DNA of 64,000 nt from Megascapheus bottae (GCA_024803745.1 JANJXV010000039.1:8648001-8712000), one strand, 5' to 3'; positions 47,982 to 58,868 are shown, counted from the first letter of the stretch. Translations and numbers: made by a program. The notes: generated by a model from the letters alone, not told the origin.

Positions 47982-48917
47982 TCAGAAGGACCGGCAGGCA
48001 CACACACCTCTCTCCCCTGCCTGCCTCCTGGCCCCCCCAGGCCCACGCGGGGCGGCTACTTCTGGGGGGGGCCCTGCCTGCGTCCGGGGCAGGCCCACCG
48101 TGGCCCGCCGGGGGCCGGCCCCCAGGTACCCGGTCACCAGGGGGTTGAGGACCACGCTCCAGGCCCCGGTGAGCAGCCCCAGCCTCCTCCAGGGGCCGCC
48201 CCGCGCGGGGTGGAGGAGGTCGGCCAGGTGCGCGGCGAGGCAGGGGCCCAGGCCGAGCAGCAAGGACAGCAGGGCGCCCCCCGCCAGCCAGGCCGCGCGC
48301 AGCTTGCGCCGCCGGCTGAGCCCCGAGCGCGCCAGGGCGCGCAGGCAGCCGGCGTAGCTGAGCGCGGCGACGCCCAGCGGCACCAGGCAGAGCAGGACGG
48401 AGGCGCCGAGGCGCGCGGGCGCGGCCGGGGCCCAGGCGTCCAGGCAGGCGCGGGAGGCGTTGGCGGCGGCGGCGCCCGGGGGCTCCAGGCCCAGCAGCAG
48501 CCCCAGCGGCCCGAGCGCCAGCGCCCACACGCACACGCACACGCCCCGGGAGTAGCGGGGCCGGCGCAGCGCCTGGTACCCGAGCGGGAACGCGGCGCCC
48601 AGGAAGCGGCCGGCGCTCAGCGCCGCCAGGAAGCCCCCGGCCGCGTGCAGCGGCGCCAGGTGGGCCAGGGCGAAGGCGGCGCACAGGCCGCGGGGCAGCG
48701 CCCAGCGCCCGGCCGCCAGCGCCTCCGCCGCGCGCAGGGGCAGCGTCAGCGCCAGCAGGAGGTCGGCGCAGCCCAGGTGCAGCGCGTACACCAGGCTGGG
48801 GGTGAGGCGGCGGCGCGCGGGGGCCCACGCGCCCCGGAGGGCCAGCACGTTCAGCGGGAAGCCCAGCGCGAAGGCGGCCGCGTAGAGGGCGCAGGACAGC
48901 GGCGGGGGCAGCTCCAT
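47982..48917 (-). CDS. FFAR1: Free fatty acid receptor 1 (GPR40)
   Basis: Intact single-exon GPCR of 311 residues (human 300) with a strong Kozak start (GCCGCCATGG). TM1 ([12 protein letters not shown]...[12 protein letters not shown]), [53 protein letters not shown] and [16 protein letters not shown] match human FFAR1. Cysteines of the TM3-ECL2 disulphide and the two carboxylate-anchoring arginines (human R183 and R258; here 169 and 244) are kept. Odd points: human Y91, H137, Y240 and N244 are His, Pro, Cys and His here; ECL2 is about 14 residues shorter; GRY is GRF; the C-tail is longer. Base composition is extremely GC-rich, with Ala/Gly/Pro-rich substitutions. FFAR1 senses long-chain fatty acids in beta cells and gut endocrine cells through Gq. 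Function here is likely altered. Confidence 0.9.
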   Translation of the reverse strand: MELPPPLSCALYAAAFALGFPLNVLALRGAWAPARRRLTPSLVYALHLGCADLLLALTLPLRAAEALAAGRWALPRGLCAAFALAHLAPLHAAGGFLAALSAGRFLGAAFPLGYQALRRPRYSRGVCVCVWALALGPLGLLLGLEPPGAAAANASRACLDAWAPAAPARLGASVLLCLVPLGVAALSYAGCLRALARSGLSRRRKLRAAWLAGGALLSLLLGLGPCLAAHLADLLHPARGGPWRRLGLLTGAWSVVLNPLVTGYLGAGPRRATVGLPRTQAGPPPEVAAPRGPGGARRQAGERGVCACRSF

Positions 48918-48929
48918 GGCGGCGGCGGG

Positions 48930-50401
48930 GCGCGCGCGGGGCGCCGGGGGCCCGGATCCGACGCGGGGCCGGGGCGCGCGGGCCCGGGTGTGGCTGTCCT
49001 TGTCGTGGTGGGGGAGGTCGTCGCGCTCCCCCTCCTCCTCCTCCTCTTCCTCCCCCTCCTCTTCCTCGTCCTCCTCTTCTTCCCCCCCGGGCTGTGATCT
49101 CTCAGGTCGCTTCTTCTTTTTCAGATCAAGGCTGCAAGAGAGGACCATGTGAGAAACCCCCCCAAAAAAAGTCCAGGTGCAGCCCTGGAAAGGGCAGCAG
49201 GGGGCTCCCACTTCATCCCTGACACTCAGAGAGAAGAGCAGGGGCAGAGAGCTCAGCACAGACACCCTCGGCCTCCGAGAGGGAGCCCCCCACGACAGGC
49301 ACACATGGCCCACAAGGAAAGAGGGGTGTGGGGAGCAGCAGAGAGGCAGCGAGGGGGACCCCAGGGAAGAGCTCTAAGGACAAGCTTCTTGGGGACTCCC
49401 TGTAGACCAGGGGGGCTGAGAGGATGGGGTAGGGCTGGGGGAGGCGTGAAGAGCCATGGACACTCACCTGGGGCTGTGGGGCGGCTGTGGGGTGCACTGT
49501 CCCCTGTCCCCGGCTGCCTCAGAGCACCCTGGCAGGGTGGTGATCCGGAAGGGTGGGGGTGGCCATTAGCCCCGATCTGGCCAGCAGCTCCAGTGAGCAC
49601 CTAATGGGGCGTTCCAGGCAGGCAGGTAGGCAGGAGAGCAGGACAGGGGAGGGCACGGGAGAGGGGGTGAGCAGGGAAGACAGGGAGGGGGTCTAGGGTG
49701 GCCAGGCTTTACCTGAAAGTGGGGGCTTCGGGCCCAGGGCCAGCTTTCCTCCCTCACCCAGCCCATGCCTACAAGGCAGCAGGGGTGTGGTGGGGAGGCA
49801 GGGATGGGGGAGAGGGCTGGATTCTCTCCACTTGCCAGTTCTGAGCTTCTTTATTTCACTTTTTCCTTCTTTGCCGATCCTGGGGCCTGAACTCAAGGCC
49901 TGGTGATGTCCCTGAGCTTTTGTGCTTCAGACTGGTGCTCTACCACTTGAGCCACAGCTCCACTTCTGATTTGGGGTGGTTCCTTGGAGATTAGAGTCTC
50001 ACAGCCTTTCCTGCCTGGGCTGTCTTTGAACTGTGCTGGCCGATCTCAGCTTGGGGAGTTACACACAGGACAAAGAAAGAACCATTCCAGGGGTCATGTG
50101 GGGGTTCCTCCCCCTCCCTCCTTCTTCTTTCTTGTGGATCTTACTTGGTTCTTGAAGTCCAACTGGGACTTGTCCGAGAGCTCTTCACCTCCAGGCCACC
50201 TCCTTTCCCCTGGGCCTAGATGGGCTACCACCTTACCCTGGAGCCAAGCCCCACTTCCTGTTTTCTACAGGTTAACTGGAGATGAGAATCTCAGGTCTTT
50301 TTGTGCCCAGGCTGGATTGGAACCTTGATCCTCAGATCTCAGTCTCCTGAATAGCTAGGATTACAGGCATGAGCCATTGTTCTTGGCGCTCTCTCTCTCT
50401 C

Positions 50402-50448
<47 letters not shown>

Positions 50449-51860
50449 GTGTCTCTGTGTCTCCCTGACTCTCTCTCTTCTGTGTGTGCCAGTAGGATTT
50501 GAAACTCAGGCCTTTGCACTGGCTACCTGTGTGCTCTAGCACATAGGCACACACCCTATTTTTTTTTTTTTTGATTGCTCGCTTTTACATATTTTTCCAG
50601 CCAAGCTTTGTGTTTAGACCTGGCTGGTTTGACCGTGATCCTCCTCTGGACGCGTCCTTCTCACTGCCATGACAGGTGCCAGTCACTGCGCCCTGATTTT
50701 TATTGATTGAGATGAGCTCTTGTGATTTTTTGTTGTTGCTGTTGTTGTTGCCTCAGTTGGCCTTGAACTCTGATCCTCCAAGTTAGTCACAATTACAGGT
50801 TTCAGCCACCATATTGCCTTGTTTCCCCCACACACCTTTTTTACATTTTTTTTTTTTAAGAAAAGGAAACTCTAAGTTGCCAGACAATTGGCTCACACCT
50901 GTCCTTCTAGCTACTCAGGAGGCTGAGACCTCTGGATCCTGGTTCAAAGCTAGCCCAGGCAGAAAAATCCCTGTGATCTTTTATCTCCAGTGACCCACCA
51001 GAAAACTGGAAGTGGAGCTGTGGCTCAAGTGGTAGAGTGCTAGCCTTGAACACTCAGGGACAGCGCCCAGGTCCTGAGGTCAAGCCCTACAGTCCACTGA
51101 AAAACCCCATGATGCATTCTGTCCCTTTGCCTGCTCCTTCTGCCCCTCCCCCATCCTTTTTCCTCTTCCCAAATAGCCAGAGAAGAAATCGGGAGGGACA
51201 GGAAACATTCAAGGCTGGCCTCACCCCCCACACCCCCATCCTTCCCATCTTTGCCTCCTGAGTAGCTGGGATTACAGGCATGACCTACTGCAAAGCTAAT
51301 TCTTACTGGCTTCCTTGCTCTTCAGGTCCCCGCTCTTCTGTCACCCCCATAGCAGCCTCCCCACACCCCATCTCCTGTGCTCCACCTCTATTTGTACCTT
51401 GCTTCCTGGTCCTTCCCATCCTCTCCCCCCACACACCCGCCCACCGCCCCATCACATGGGTTGGACCTCCTCCTATAGTTTACTTGCCCCCCTGAGATCC
51501 ACTGTGCTGGGGAGTCCCTGCCCCCCCCCGCCCGAGTTTCCTGGACATCTGCTCTTTGCTTTGCAAAAAAACAGTTGGCTCCCTGTGGCCACTGGGTCCT
51601 GAGAACCAGCGCTGGCCCCACCCAGGGCAGCCTGGAGACCAGGCGCCACTGCTGCCAGGAAGCCAGGCTGGCTCTCAGCGGGCACTAGGGCTTCTGCAAG
51701 AGGGCCCTGCCCTGTAAAGCTTTAGGAACCCCAGACTAGAGATCGCACAAGACTGGAACTCGTGTGTGTGTGTGTCCAGCCCAGCCTGGTTTAGCAGATG
51801 AGTCCAGATTAAAACACTTAAGCCAGGCATCAGTGGCTCATATCTGTTATTCTACAGCTC
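48930..51860. mobile_element. FFAR1 upstream region, right part of unit A
   Basis: Directly upstream of FFAR1 is a CpG-rich leader with a (TCC)n tract (49028-49090). Then unique sequence to about 49870, of which 49557 onward is repeated in unit B at 58206. SINEs: 49875-50060 (-), 50150-50380 (-), 50885-51095 (+) and 51800-51950 (+, junction chimera). A (CT)n tract lies at 50391-50444. The unique block 51100-51740 is nearly identical to 59580-60250. No other gene is seen. Confidence 0.6.
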
Positions 51861-51950
51861 CGGAAATGGAGCTGTGGCTCACATGGTTGAGTAAAAAGAA
51901 GCTCAGAGACAGGCCCCCTGCCCTGAGTTCAAACCCACAACTGACAAAGA
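51815..51950 (+). mobile_element. Chimeric SINE at the duplication junction
   Basis: The left part (CAGGCATCAGTGGCTCATAT...ATTCTAC) matches the SINE that begins at about 60378. The right part, from about 51862 (GGAAATGGAGCTGTGGCTC), matches the SINE at 46545-46770, including its unusual CCCACAACTGAC end. This is what an unequal crossover between two related SINEs leaves behind. Confidence 0.65.
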
Positions 51951-52240
51951 AAAGGAAAGGAAAGTTTGTTGATCAGGGTCTTTCTGGGCAGGCACCATTA
52001 CCTGGCTCTGGTCTCTCCATTGCCTGTGGAATGGATGAAGCTCTGAGTTCAAATCTCAGTACCACCCAGTGCTATTGTGTGTCTTCTGCTTGGATTTGTC
52101 ACTCAGGTGGAGCCCTCTGGCCACTGCAGGCCTCTTGGCTGAACCAAGCCCATGTGCCCCTGCCATGTCGCCATGTCCACGGGAGACAAAGCAAAGAAAG
52201 ACACGTCCTTTTTGGTTTGCTAGCCTGTTTATTGGAGTAC

Positions 52241-53346
52241 ATTTTTCTTCTCTTACTGTCTACCATTGTCCCATCTGAATTTCTTGAGCACTGAGAACTT
52301 TCTAGAAGACTCCATGACAGGAAGATGGCTGCCTTATCCTGGCCTCCCCAGGCCCTTCCCCTACCATCTCCCTCTGGTGCTGAGAGGAGCAGGACTTTGG
52401 CCTTCCTCTCCTGTCCTAAACCACTAAGCAGCTTCTGCATCTCCCTCTGCCCCCCCGACACCCCCAAAAGTCAGGAATGACAGGGAGCAGCCTGCAGCTG
52501 TGCCTCCAAGATGGCCCCTCACCCCATCGGGGACCTGAGGAGAACGAGAAAGGGAGGGAAAGCAGGGAGTCAAGGACTGGCCTGGCAGGGACAACTGGAG
52601 AAAATCAGGGTGTGAGGGCCGGAAGTGATAGCACACACCTTTAACCCCAGCTACATGTGGGGGCTTGGGAGGGAGAAGGAGGGACCAGAATGGGAGGATG
52701 ACAGTTCCAGGTCAGCCCCAGAGGCTAAAACAAAAAAAACAAAATGTTATTAAGACCCCATGTCAATAAGATGGCATAAATAGGAGGATCACAGTCCAAA
52801 TTTGGCCCCAGGCAAAATGAAAAAGAAAACAAAAAGCTTGAAGTCCCTGTCAAGCTGGGGGCTGGCGGTCAGGCCTGTAATTCCAGCTACTCTCAAGGCT
52901 GAGATCTAAAGATCATGGTTCAAAGCCAACCCAGACAGGAACATCTGTGAGACTCTTATCTCCAATTAACCCACAAAAAGAAGGATGTGAGCCGAGCACA
53001 GGAGCTCAGGCCTGTAACCCTAGCTATTCAGGAGGCTGAGAGCTGAGGCTCAAGGTTCAAAGCCAGCCTGGGCTCAAAAGGACCTGAGATTCTTATCTCC
53101 AATTATGTCTAGAAGATGGGAAGTGGGGCTTGGTTCAAGCTGCAGCCTTGAGCTGAAGAGCTCAGGGACAATGCCAGGCCCAGGAGTTGGTAGGGTGCTA
53201 GCCTTGAGCTGAAGAGTTCAGGGACAGTACCCAGGCCACAAAAAAGAAGAAGAAGGAGGAGGAGGAGGAGGAGGAGGAGATGTGGAGCTGTGGGTCAAGT
53301 CATAGAGTGCTAGCGTTGAGTAAAAAGAGCTCAAAGACAGTGCTCA
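52241..53346. mobile_element. Unit B-specific stretch downstream of FFAR3
   Basis: About 52241-52610 is unique sequence that could be FFAR3 3' UTR. The rest is SINE pieces at 52615-52860, 52870-52985, 52990-53240 and 53280-53370 (all plus-oriented), with an (AGG)n tract at 53246-53280. In unit A only about 10 bases lie in this position. Confidence 0.55.
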
Positions 53347-53656
53347 GGTCCTGAGTTCAAGCCCCACGACCAACATAAAAAAAAACCTATCCAAAATATT
53401 AAACTAAAGCACAAAATGGGCTGGAAAGAGGGGGCCTGACTCAAGTGGTAGAGCAACTGCTTACAAAGGCAAGGCCCCAAGTTCAACTCCCAATAGCCCT
53501 CACCTTTATCCCCACACACAAGAAGTAAGAAATGGGTCACCTGCGCCTGCAGTCACCCAGTTTGCCACCATGGGGTCCTGCCTGCCTGAGTTGAGCTATG
53601 CGCTCTCCTGGACACCCCACTTCCATCTCCCAGGCCTGGGGGCGGGGGAGCGCCCC

Positions 53657-54619
53657 TCAGGCCTGCCTCTGCCCCCCTCCACCCTTCCTCTTCAGCTCCA
53701 GGCCACTGGTCACACCCAGGGGGACCCGGCCTCCTGTCAGCCTCCACAGAAGGCTCTGGAAGTCAGCCTGGAAGTGGGAGGAGGAGAAGTAGTAGACGAG
53801 GGGGTCCACGCAGGAGTTGAGGGTGCTGAGCAGCAGCACGTAGCTCCTCCACGCTGGGCTCACCCCCTGCACGAACCCCACCACGTGGGACACGTTGTAG
53901 GGCCCGAAGCACACCAGGAAATTGAGCAGCGTGGCGGCCAGGAGCCCCAAAACCCGGGTCCTCCGGCGCCGGCTGGCCCCCTGGCCCAGCAGCCACACCA
54001 GCCGCCCATAGCAGTAGCTGGTGATGAGCAGGGGCACCCCAAAAAGCGCCACAGCCATGCTGAGACGCACGGGCAGAACCACGGCCAGCTGGTCATCGCG
54101 GAACTCCAGATAGCACGTGCCGTTGCTGCCCTGACTCTCCGAGGAGTTTCCGGAGAATTCCGCCACGTAGATGACGCTGCAGTGGGCGCCGGCCAGCAGC
54201 CAGCAGGCCACGCTGACCAGGGCCGCCTGGCCCAGCCGGGGCCGGGTTCGATACCACAGTGGGTAGGCCACGCTCAGGAAGCGCTCGACGCTCACGGCGG
54301 CCAGGAAGAGCGAGGTGAGGTAGATGGTGGTGAAGAAGAGGAAGCCGGTGAGCGGGCAGAGGATGAAGGGCAGCGGCCAGCGCAGACCACAGGCCGCCTC
54401 CACCATGCGGAAGGGCAGGAAGAGCAGCAGCAGCAGGTCGGACAGCGTCAGGTTGAGCAGGAGCACGTCCACGGCCACGGGGCGCCGGCGGAGCTTGCCC
54501 ACGAACACCACCATGGCCAGCAGGTTGAGCGGGAGGCCCACCAGGAAGGCCACGAGGTACACGGAGAAGTAGAGCCAGTGGTGACCCACGAAATACACCC
54601 CGGCCGCGCGAGACCCCAT
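53657..54619 (-). CDS. FFAR3: Free fatty acid receptor 3 (GPR41)
   Basis: Intact single-exon GPCR of 320 residues (human 346; a shorter C-tail is common in rodents). MGSRAAGVYFVGHHW aligns length for length with the human N-terminus, so the ATG at 54619 is chosen. A 3' splice acceptor (CTTGTCTGCAG) ends 11 bases upstream. Marks: VGLPLNLLAMVVFVGKL, FLPFRMVEAA, SVERFLSVAYPLWY, SNGTCYLEF in ECL2, CFGPYNVSHVVG and NSCVDPLVYYFSSS. The SCFA-binding His in GAHCS (human H140), Arg in LPVRL (R185), His in NVSH (H245) and Arg in AWRSY (R258) are all present. FFAR3 couples to Gi and responds to propionate and butyrate in sympathetic neurons and enteroendocrine cells. It is the only complete FFAR3-type gene here; a GPR42-like second copy exists only as the fragment at 47372. 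Confidence 0.95.
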   Translation of the reverse strand: MGSRAAGVYFVGHHWLYFSVYLVAFLVGLPLNLLAMVVFVGKLRRRPVAVDVLLLNLTLSDLLLLLFLPFRMVEAACGLRWPLPFILCPLTGFLFFTTIYLTSLFLAAVSVERFLSVAYPLWYRTRPRLGQAALVSVACWLLAGAHCSVIYVAEFSGNSSESQGSNGTCYLEFRDDQLAVVLPVRLSMAVALFGVPLLITSYCYGRLVWLLGQGASRRRRTRVLGLLAATLLNFLVCFGPYNVSHVVGFVQGVSPAWRSYVLLLSTLNSCVDPLVYYFSSSHFQADFQSLLWRLTGGRVPLGVTSGLELKRKGGGGQRQA

Positions 54620-54639
54620 CACGCCAGACGCTGCAGACA

Positions 54640-57600
54640 AGGGGCGGAGAGAAAAGGGGGTGCGGTCCTCTGGGTGGAAACTGGGGTAGGGGGTCCCTTT
54701 GGCCTAGGGCTCACAAGGAGGCTTCCCTCATGGCGGCCTGTGGCTCACACACTTATCTCCTATGAACCCCAAACCCAAAAAGCTGGAAAAGGAGCTGGGT
54801 TCAACTGGTAGAGTGCCAACATTGAGTCACAAAAAAAAAGAGGGGGGACTGGGAGTTTGGCCTAGTGGTTAAAGTGCTTGCCTAGCATGCACGAAGACCC
54901 AGGTTCGATTCCTTGGTACCATATACATAGAAAAGCCGGAAGTGGTGCTGAGGCTCAAGTGGTAGAGCTCTAGCCTTGAGAAAATCCAAGGACAGTGCTC
55001 AGGCCCTGCGCTCAAGCTTAGGACTGGGAAAAAATAAAGGATTATATCTCTCTCTATATATATCTATATATAATTATCAAAACAAGCAAATGCATGAGAG
55101 TATTTCATCACTGGCCAGGAGACAGCTCCTGCTGGAGCCCTCAGAAGTCACTCACCTTCCCGAGCAGGCCGGCCTGGCCTCCTGGCTTCTGCGCTGCCCG
55201 CCTCACACACCTGAGCACCGCCGCCTCCCTGTTCCCCTGGCCTATTTATCTACTCAGAGCCCGATGCCACCGCCCAGGAGCAGAGGAGCAGTGCTGGCCG
55301 CACCGGCCCCTTCCATCAGTCCATATGCAAAAGGGGAGAGCAAATTCCACCTCAGGGCTCCTGCAGCCAAGATGGCAGGGTGCCTCCACCAGACCTGCGC
55401 CCTCCCAGCCCCCTGGTGTCTTCTCCGCTTTCCAGAGCCCACGGGCATCACTGGACAGTCTCCGAGATGATAGTGGACACAGCCAAGTCCAGTGTGGGGC
55501 TCATGCCTGCTATTCAAGCTACTCGGGAGGATGAGACCTAGAGGATGGAGGTTCAAAGCCAGACCAGGCAAAGACAGTCCATGAGATTCTTATCTCCCAG
55601 GAACCATCACAAGCTGCAAGTGGACTTGAGGTTCAAGTGGTGGAGTCCCAGCCTTGAGTGGCAAAAAAAAAAAAAAACCCTTAGGGAGAGCTGGGCTCAC
55701 ACCTGTAATCTTAGCTACTCAGGAAGCTGAGATCTGAGGATCACAGTTCAATGCCAGCCCAGGCGCTAAAGTCTGTGTCACTCTTATCACCAGTTAACCA
55801 CCAGAAAACCAGAAGTGGCACTGTTCAAGTGGTAGAGCGCTAGCCTTGAGCTAAAGAGCTCAGGGACAGCACCCAGGCCCAGAATTCAAGCCCTATGGCT
55901 GACCAATAAATAAATAAATTCTCAGAGACAGTACCCAATTCCTGAGTTCAAGACCTAATACTAGGAGAAAGAGAGGGAGAGAAAGATTAAGAGGGAGGAA
56001 GAGAGCTGGGCATGGTGATTCTCACCTGTAATCCTGTCAAAAGCCTGTGATCTGAGGATCAAGGTTCAAAGCCAGCCCTGGCACAAAAAGACCTGAGACT
56101 CTTATGTCCAGTTACCTCTGCAAAACTGAAGTGGGACTTGGCTCAAGGGTAGGGTGGTAGCCTTGAGCTGAAGTGCTCAGGAACAACTCCAGATCCAGGG
56201 GTAGGTGGTAGTCTTGAGCTGAAGACCTCAGGGAGAGGGCCCAGGCCAAGTCAAGCCTGTGACCCACAAAAAAAAAGTGAGGAGGAGGGAAGGAGAGAGG
56301 GAGAGAGAGAGAGAAAGAGGGGGGGGAGGACTGGTAATACAATATACCAGACTCCCACCCCCCTCCAAGTGAAAAAAAAAGGCAGCTAACAAAACCAGCT
56401 GGACCCAAAAGGCAATGCAATCTATATAATTTCATTTACATGACCACACAGAATAGGCAAATTTTATTTTTAAGAGCTAGAGGTTGTCTTGGGAACCTGG
56501 TGTGGAAATGAACATAACAAGAGCAATAAAAGGGATTGTACTGGGCGGGTGGACTGTTCTAGAATGACACCATCTTCTCAGAATCGCTGGCACCTTTCTG
56601 AGCCCAGGTCAGGTGAATATCACCTGGAGAGGCACATTGCCTCTCCACAAGGTTGTTAAAAAGTATAACCATGAACACTTTTAAGCTGGGTGCTGGTGGT
56701 CCAGCTACTCAAGAGCCTGAGATCTGAGGATCACAATTCAAAGCCAGCCCAGGCAGAAAAATCCATGAGACTCTCATCTCCAATGAACCAGCAGAAAATT
56801 AGAAGTAGCACTGTGGCTCAAAGTGACAGAGTGCTAGTCTTGAGCAAAAGAGCTCAGGAACAGAGTTCACGGCCAGTGACAGGGAGAGGTCAATCCTTGA
56901 GACACTTTTTTTCTTTTTTCAGTTGTAGGGTTTAACCCATGGCCTTGGCACTGTCCCTGAGCACTTTTGCTTGAGGCTAGCACTCTACCGCCTGACATCA
57001 CGGTGCCACTTTCAATTTTTTTGTGTGTGGGTCATGGGGTTTGAACTTTGGGCTTGGGCACTGTCCCTGAGCTCTTCAGTTCAAGGCTACCTCCTTACCC
57101 CTGGAGCCACAACCCTACTTCCCATTTTCTCTTTCTTTCTTTCTTTCTTTCTTCCTTCCTTTCTTTCTTTTTTTCTTTCTTTTTTTGTCATGTAGCTTGA
57201 ATTCAGCCTGGGTGTTGTCTCTGAGCTCTTCAGCTCAAGGCTACCACCCTACCCTCGAGCCAGGGCCCACTTTCCATTTTTCTAAAGGTTAATTGAAGAT
57301 AAGACTTTGGTGCTGGGCTGGCTTTGAACCTCGATCCTCAGGTCTCGGCCTCCTGAATAGCTAGGATGACAGACCTGAGCCACTGAACCAGCTCCACATC
57401 CCGATTTCTAGTGGTTAATTGGAGATAAGAATCTCATGGTCATTGCTGGCAGCATCACTTTCTTTCGAGTGGTTAATTGGAGATGAGTCTCACGGACTTT
57501 TCTGCTTGGGCTGGCTCTGATCCCTGATCCTCAGATCTCACCCTCCTGGAGTAGCTAGAATGGCAGGTCTGAACCCCTGGCACCCGGCTTCCAGGAGACT

Positions 57601-57733
57601 CATCACCAGTGAACTAGCAAAGAGCCAGAGTGGAGCTGTGCCTCAAGTTATAAATCAGTAACCTGGGCAGAAAAGCTCCAGAACAGTGCCCAGGTTATGA
57701 GTTCCCCAAGGCGCGTGCCTGTGCACACACACA

Positions 57734-57784
<51 letters not shown>

Positions 57785-57814
57785 CTCTGAGTGCCTTAAC
57801 ACAGATGAGCTCTT
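54640..57814. mobile_element. FFAR3 upstream region (segment lost from unit A)
   Basis: SINEs: 54745-54830 (+), 54845-55030 (+), 55490-55660 (+), 55690-55895 (+), 56000-56270 (+), 56685-56870 (+), 56920-57110 (-), 57190-57390 (-), 57400-57590 (-, overlapping fragments) and 57590-57720 (+). Simple repeats: (CTTT)n 57132-57185 and (CA)n 57727-57781. Apart from 55085-55480, the unique part is 56400-56680, with nothing recognisable. Confidence 0.6.
55156..55249 (-). promoter_or_regulatory. FFAR3: Likely FFAR3 promoter and 5' non-coding exon
   Basis: Read on the minus strand, GATAAATAGG (TATA-like) lies at 55241-55250. About 85 bases on, GGAAG/GTGAGTGAC forms a good 5' splice site at 55156. Splicing to the acceptor at 54631-54632 would remove a ~0.5 kb intron that contains a SINE. 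The surrounding 55085-55480 is unique sequence. A separate 5' non-coding exon is usual for FFAR3. Confidence 0.5.
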
Positions 57815-58205
57815 CAGCAGGGCCACTGTCACCAACTTTCTGTTCTTGTGCCTCCACCTTGCGGTCACACGACCGCATGACAGAGGCCTCCACACTGCTC
57901 TGGCCTCCACTCTTCTCTCCAGACTCAGAGGATCTTCTTTGGGGTGCTTTCTAAGGACAGCACAGGCTGGCGCCAGCCCCACCTCCCCTCCAGAGCCGCG
58001 GAACAGCAGCCCACGGGGGGCGGTGGGGGGGTAGACAATCAGAAGGACCGGCAGGCATACACACCTCTCTCCCCTGCCTGCCTTCTGGCCACCCCAGGCC
58101 CAAGTGGGGAGGCTACTTTCCAGGGGGCCCCTGCCTGTGTCCTGGGTACGCCCACCGTGGCCCGCCTGGGGTTGGCCTCCAAGTATCCTGTCACCAGGGG
58201 CTTGA
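57815..58205 (-). pseudogene. FFAR1: Truncated FFAR1 pseudogene
   Basis: Matches the last ~55 codons and 3' flank of the intact FFAR1 (47773-48148). The surviving piece is still open in the FFAR1 frame, from the TM7 PLVTGYL motif to the same RSF-stop end. Everything upstream (TM1-TM6 and the start) is missing, replaced at about 58205 by sequence that in unit A lies 5' of FFAR1. The remnant is visibly less GC-rich than the intact copy at matching codons. Confidence 0.88.
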
Positions 58206-58792
58206 ATGGTGGCCATTAGCCCCGACCTGGCCAGCAGCCCCAGTGAGCACCTAATGGGGTGTTCCAGGCAGGCAGGTGGACAGGAGAGCAGGACAGGGGA
58301 GGGAGGAGTGGGAGAGCAGAGAAGAGAGGGAGGGGCAGGAGAGGGTGGGGAGGGGGTCTAGGGTGGCCAGGCTTTACCTGAAAGTGGGGGCTTTGGGCCC
58401 AAGGCCAGCTTTCCTCCCTCACCCAGCCCATGCCTACAAGGCAGCAGGGGTGTGGTGGGGAGGCAGGGATGGGGGAGAGGGCTGGATTCTCTCCACTTGC
58501 CAGTTCTGGGCTTCTTTATTCCACCTTTTCCTTCTTTGCGGATCCTGGGGCTTGAACTCAAGGCCTGGTGATGTCCCTGAGCTTTTGTGCTTCAGATTGG
58601 TGCTCTACCACTTGAGCCACAGCTCCACTTCTGATTTGAGGCGGTTCCTTGGAGATTAGAGTCTCACAGCCTTTCCTGCCTGGGCTGTCTTTGAACTGTG
58701 CTGGCCGATCTCAGCTTGGGGAGTTACACACAGGACAAAGAAAGAACCACTCTAGGGGTCATGTGGAGGTTTCCCTGCCCTATCTCTCTTTG

Positions 58793-58868
<76 letters not shown>

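Larger units (their letters stand above)
46673..51850. repeat. Tandem duplication, unit A (FFAR3 fragment + FFAR1)
   Basis: Segments shared with unit B in the same order and orientation: 46673-47054 with 51862-52240; 47065-47776 with 53347-54089; 47773-48148 with 57815-58205; 49557-51830 with 58206-60390. Unit A lacks the counterpart of 54090-57814 and keeps the complete FFAR1. Confidence 0.85.

Noticed and set aside
47452..48828. 458-codon minus-strand frame over FFAR1
   Set aside because: Ala/Arg/Pro-rich shadow frame caused by very high GC. The FFAR1 frame has the conserved GPCR motifs.
47958..49097. 379-codon plus-strand frame opposite FFAR1
   Set aside because: Gln/Gly/Arg-rich complement of the GC-rich receptor gene; no motif.
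54617..54640. Start of FFAR3 seven codons earlier
   Set aside because: That codon is TTG on the minus strand and lies across a 3' splice acceptor. The ATG at 54619 aligns with the human N-terminus.
53570..54811. 413-codon plus-strand frame opposite FFAR3
   Set aside because: His/Gln/Glu-rich complement of FFAR3. A mirror frame, not a separate gene.
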